Below, piece by piece: positions 36,347 to 38,892 of a DNA stretch of 38,892 bases; the stretch's first letter is position 1; each line of letters starts with the position of its first letter. Made by a program: the position numbers and the translations under genes. The stretch covers positions 1 through 38,892 of the forward strand of contig JAIUOK010000044.1 in assembly GCA_020161245.1 (NCBI GenBank), in the 5' to 3' direction. The notes beneath the pieces were generated by a model. The model saw only the letters and a list, made by a program, of their open reading frames with translations, searched no databases and was not told the origin of the DNA. The stretch is from Actinomycetota bacterium (GTDB lineage: Bacteria; Actinomycetota; Actinomycetes; S36-B12; CAIYMF01).

Positions 36347-36877
36347 ATGCCGAGGTCGTGGGACGAGGACGTCGTGGTCGTGCCGGCCAAGGCGTCGCTC
36401 ATGATCACGTGGCGCGACTGGTTCTTCCTCGGCGCCAACATCGCCCTGCTGATCGTCTACCGGAACTCGTTCCTGGTGCTGGCGCTGTGGCTCTGGCTCG
36501 TCGTGCAGATCGCCTTGTGGGTGTGGGCGTTCCTGCGCACCCGCGGCCACGAGATCCGCCTGTCGCCCATGGGCTTCGAGCGCATCGGTGCCGTGTACCG
36601 CACGCGGGTTCCCTGGGACGACGTCTTCACCCTCGAGCGCGCCGGCGGCGTCGGCGACCGCTTCTGGCTGCTGCACCACGCCGAGCACCCGCTCGAGCCG
36701 GTCGAGGGCCAGACCGAGGTGCCGGCCAAGACGCTCGCCCGGGCGAACAAGGTGGGCCTCGAGCACCAGACGGCGCTGGCGATGTTCACCCGCGACCCGC
36801 GCACCGGACCCATCGGCGATCACCTGCGCCGCTACTCCCCCAGCGTCCTCGCCGACCTCGAGCGCTCGAAGCGCTAG
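36347..36877 (+). CDS. Small membrane protein with PH-like cytosolic domain (copy B)
   Basis: This 176-residue paralogue of the preceding gene starts with PRSWDEDVVVVPAKA (compare ADQWEQDLVVLRARP). Two hydrophobic helices lie at about 23-38 and 41-63. The soluble domain has HEIRLSPMGFERIG and RVPWDDVFTLERA, and ends with TRDPRTGPIGDHLRRYSP. I chose the ATG at 36347 because the N-terminus then lines up with copy A; a GTG at 36329 would add six residues. The gene begins 33 bases after copy A and is followed after two bases by a small gene. Function unknown; the pair may form a heteromer. Confidence 0.75.
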   Translation: MPRSWDEDVVVVPAKASLMITWRDWFFLGANIALLIVYRNSFLVLALWLWLVVQIALWVWAFLRTRGHEIRLSPMGFERIGAVYRTRVPWDDVFTLERAGGVGDRFWLLHHAEHPLEPVEGQTEVPAKTLARANKVGLEHQTALAMFTRDPRTGPIGDHLRRYSPSVLADLERSKR

Positions 36878-36879
36878 CC

Positions 36880-37212
36880 GTGGGCGACGACCGGCTGCGC
36901 GCCGAGCTCATGGCCACCCGCCACGACGTCGGCGCCTGGCTCGAGCGCGACGACGTCGAGCACGCCGTGCCCGGCACCGTGGGGCCGCCCGGGCTTCGCC
37001 GCAACGTCCTGCTGGTGTGGGTGCCCGGCACCTTCCTGCTGCTCATGGCCGGGAAGGACGGCCGCACGCCGGCAGGGGTGCTCGACGAGCTGCCGCGCCC
37101 CGTGCTTCCGGAGGTGCACGAGGGCATGCGTGCCGACCGCTGGCAGGTCGCCCACGAGTCCGTCCGCGTGCACCGGGGGTGGCGCGCCGTCGCCGGGTGG
37201 GTCGAGCAGTAG
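36880..37212 (+). CDS. Small hypothetical protein downstream of the membrane pair
   Basis: This 110-residue protein starts with GTG two bases after the stop of copy B. It has a charged N-terminus, a hydrophobic stretch NVLLVWVPGTFLLLMAG (42-58) that could be a strand pair or a membrane segment, and a basic C-terminus rich in Arg and Trp. Codon use (G/C in nearly every third position) supports coding on this strand; the frame on the opposite strand is Ser/Arg low complexity. I do not recognise the family. The tight spacing suggests an operon with the two membrane proteins. Confidence 0.65.
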   Translation: MGDDRLRAELMATRHDVGAWLERDDVEHAVPGTVGPPGLRRNVLLVWVPGTFLLLMAGKDGRTPAGVLDELPRPVLPEVHEGMRADRWQVAHESVRVHRGWRAVAGWVEQ

Positions 37213-37215
37213 CGC

Positions 37216-37695
37216 TCAGCCGAGGCGCTTGCGCATCTGGATCGACGTGACCTCGAAGCCCATCTGCTCGTAGAGCGCCTGCGCCGCGAGGTTGTCGCCG
37301 AAGACGTTGAGCCCCACGGAGACCACTCCGCGGCGACGGCACTCGTCCTCGGCCGCCGCCATGATCGCCCGGCCGTAGCCGGAGCGGCGCAGCTCGGGCA
37401 GCACGGAGAAGTCGTAGCCGAACGCCGTCATGCCCTCGCTCGTGGCGTCGAGCTTGAGCCAGAGCATGCCCACCGCGGCGTCGCCGTCGTACGCCGTCCA
37501 GAACAGGTGGCCCTCGCTGTCGAAGCCGTCCGGCAGGATCCGCGCGAAGTCTGCGGCGCTCTTCTCCCGGGCCTCGGCCAGCGGCATCGATCCGGAGCTG
37601 GCGATGCTCTGCGCGTACTCCTCGTCGGCAGTGAGGCGGTAGGCGTCGTACCGCTCGCGGGTCATCGGCACCAGCCGCACCTCGACGTCGCTCAT
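37216..37695 (-). CDS. GNAT acetyltransferase (downstream gene of a coupled pair)
   Basis: This 159-residue GNAT has motif A PELRRSGYGRAIMAAAE and the typical LAAQALYEQMGFE ending. The ATG at 37695 has GGAGGG about seven bases upstream and overlaps the stop of the gene before it by four bases (ATGA); an ATG at 37710 is less likely. Substrate unknown. Translational coupling with the adjacent GNAT suggests that the two act together. Confidence 0.85.
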   Translation of the reverse strand: MSDVEVRLVPMTRERYDAYRLTADEEYAQSIASSGSMPLAEAREKSAADFARILPDGFDSEGHLFWTAYDGDAAVGMLWLKLDATSEGMTAFGYDFSVLPELRRSGYGRAIMAAAEDECRRRGVVSVGLNVFGDNLAAQALYEQMGFEVTSIQMRKRLG

Positions 37696-38291
37696 CGCGG
37701 ATCCCTCCACATCGTCGTCACGACGGCTCCCGTCGTCGGATGCTCGAACCTGGCCACCGGCTCGAACCCCACGCCTGCGTACCGGGCGTCGTTGGCCGGG
37801 TTCGACGACTCGAGGTACGCCGCGAGCCCGAGCGAGTCGAGGCGCTCGAGGTCGTGCCGCAGCAGACCCATGCCGATGCCGCGGCCGCGCTGCTCGGGGT
37901 GCGTGGCGAACAGCGACAGGTAGTGGTGCGGCTCGTCGGGGCGCGACTCCTCGAACTGCCGGAACAGCTCGTGCAGGTCGTCGTCGCGCTCCGGCAGCTC
38001 TGCACGGATGAGGTCACCGACCTGCTGCTCCTGCTCCGGCGTCAGCTCGGTGCCGCCCCAGGGGATCCACATCGTCAGCGCCGCGATGCGGCCGTCGTCG
38101 ACGGCCACGCCGGTGGCCGGGTAGCGCAGCGCGCCCGCGACGAAGACGTCCCAGTAGGCGCGCTGGTGGGAGAGACCGCCGTCGGCTCTGGCCAGCGCAG
38201 GGCCCCAGAGCGGGTCGGTCGAGAAGGCCAGCGTCACGATCTCGGCGATCGCCGCCCCGTCGTCGGGCTCTGCCGTGCGGTACGGCTCCAT
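37692..38291 (-). CDS. GNAT acetyltransferase (upstream gene of a coupled pair)
   Basis: This 199-residue GNAT has the central acetyl-CoA-binding segment HPEQRGRGIGMGLLRHDLE and the NDARYAGVGFEPVARF ending. The HHYLSLFATHPEQRGRGIG region resembles a group of actinobacterial N-acetyltransferases of unknown substrate. The ATG at 38291 is chosen because GGAGG lies eight bases upstream; an in-frame ATG at 38312 and a longer frame beyond it lack family-like sequence. It is divergent from the amidase gene, with 107 bases between the starts. Confidence 0.82.
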   Translation of the reverse strand: MEPYRTAEPDDGAAIAEIVTLAFSTDPLWGPALARADGGLSHQRAYWDVFVAGALRYPATGVAVDDGRIAALTMWIPWGGTELTPEQEQQVGDLIRAELPERDDDLHELFRQFEESRPDEPHHYLSLFATHPEQRGRGIGMGLLRHDLERLDSLGLAAYLESSNPANDARYAGVGFEPVARFEHPTTGAVVTTMWRDPR

Positions 38292-38398
38292 CGGTATCGC
38301 CTCCGCGCGCATCCTCGCCCCCGCCCGCGACGCCGTCCACAGCATTGCCGGGCGCGCTCTCGCTGCGCGCCGAGGTCGGCCGTGCCAGAGTCGCCGTC

Positions 38399-38892
38399 GT
38401 GACCGCCGCGCCTGCCGACCCGCACCCCGCCACCGCCGACCTCGCCTACACCGATGCGAGCGCACTGGCCGGTGAACTGGCGTCGGGAAGGACGACGTCG
38501 GTCGCCGTCGTCCGCGCGCTGCTCGACCGCATCGCGGCGGTCGACGGCCCCGGTGACATCGCGCTCGGAGCGGTGATCGCCGTCTGCCCCGACGCCGTCG
38601 AGCAGGCCGAGCGGCTCGACGCCGAGCGGGCGGCGGGTCGCGTGCGCGGGCCGCTGCACGGCGTGCCGGTCCTGGTGAAGGACAACGTGGAGGTGCTCGG
38701 CATGCCGGCGACCGCCGGCTCGCTCGCTCTCGCCGGACGGCCCGCCCAGCGCGATGCGCCGATCATCGCGCGCCTGCGCGATGCCGGGCTCGTCGTGCTC
38801 GGCGTCACCAACCTCTCGGAGTGGGCCAACATCCGCTCGCACCGCTCGACGTCGGGCTGGTCGGCGTACGGCGGGCTCACCGGCAACCCGTG
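38399..38892 (+). CDS. Amidase signature family enzyme, N-terminal part (3' end outside window)
   Basis: The frame is open from a GTG at 38399 to the end of the window, giving 164 residues. GPLHGVPVLVKDNVEV (84-99) contains Lys94, the catalytic Lys of the Ser-cisSer-Lys triad. MPATAGSLAL and TNLSEWANIRSHRSTSGWSA then follow, as in bacterial amidases and AmiC-like enzymes. The Gly/Ser-rich segment with the other two catalytic residues would lie just beyond the window. The enzyme hydrolyses amides; substrate unknown. CAGAGT seven bases upstream of the GTG could be a leaderless -10. Confidence 0.88.
   Translation, partial: MTAAPADPHPATADLAYTDASALAGELASGRTTSVAVVRALLDRIAAVDGPGDIALGAVIAVCPDAVEQAERLDAERAAGRVRGPLHGVPVLVKDNVEVLGMPATAGSLALAGRPAQRDAPIIARLRDAGLVVLGVTNLSEWANIRSHRSTSGWSAYGGLTGNP

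Overview
The window is about 39 kb of very GC-rich DNA with G or C at almost every third codon position. It looks like the chromosome of an actinobacterium. The best lineage marker is a bacterial proteasome activator (Bpa/PafE family, 32181-32747), a family known from proteasome-bearing actinobacteria. Frequent GTG starts, -10 boxes lying directly against start codons (leaderless type) and TPR-rich class III cyclases also fit. The genus cannot be fixed from this sequence. I saw no tRNA, rRNA, CRISPR array, transposase or phage gene. No gene-free stretch exceeds 300 bases.

Layout. 1-3.6 kb: the tail of a TPR protein, a small two-helix membrane protein, a ferredoxin/homoserine dehydrogenase-like pair and a lipoprotein zinc peptidase. 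3.6-6.3 kb: two tandem, translationally coupled secreted delta-60-repeat proteins. 6.4-12.3 kb: a zinc alcohol dehydrogenase, a giant zinc-ribbon/adenylate cyclase/ATPase/TPR protein and an HSL-type esterase. 12.3-15.9 kb: two divergent MFS transporters, each fused to a cyclic-nucleotide-binding domain. 16-17 kb: an orphan LacI regulator. 17.3-25.8 kb: a six-gene operon running leftward for carboxylation and breakdown of a branched acyl-CoA (methylcrotonyl/geranyl-CoA carboxylase type), with its own TetR gene inside. 25.9-29.2 kb: a divergent MoeA-like protein, a K+ channel with an RCK domain and a PIG3-type quinone oxidoreductase. 29.3-32 kb: two paralogous double-GNAT proteins and a SET-domain protein. 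32.1-35.8 kb: proteasome activator, seryl-tRNA synthetase, a GNAT and a DUF1254/DUF1214 protein. 35.8-38.9 kb: two paralogous membrane proteins with a small partner, two coupled GNATs and the start of an amidase.

How the genes may work together. The cyclase at 7.5-11.1 kb keeps its catalytic residues. Both transporters at 12.4-15.9 kb keep the Glu and Arg that bind a cyclic nucleotide, so a local cyclic-nucleotide-gated transport module is plausible but unproven. In the 17.3-25.8 kb operon, 4-base ATGA/GTGA overlaps link AtuA-like, TetR, acyl-CoA dehydrogenase and enoyl-CoA hydratase. The acyl-CoA dehydrogenase lacks the usual catalytic Glu and has one at the isovaleryl-CoA dehydrogenase position, which points to a branched substrate. 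The only break in this operon is a roughly 184 bp inverted repeat that looks like an inserted, dispersed element.

Three large palindromes (12275-12340, 15936-15997, 29229-29294) each fill the gap between convergent genes and share the end sequence GTTACWCGCG. They are the clearest unexplained non-coding structure in the window.
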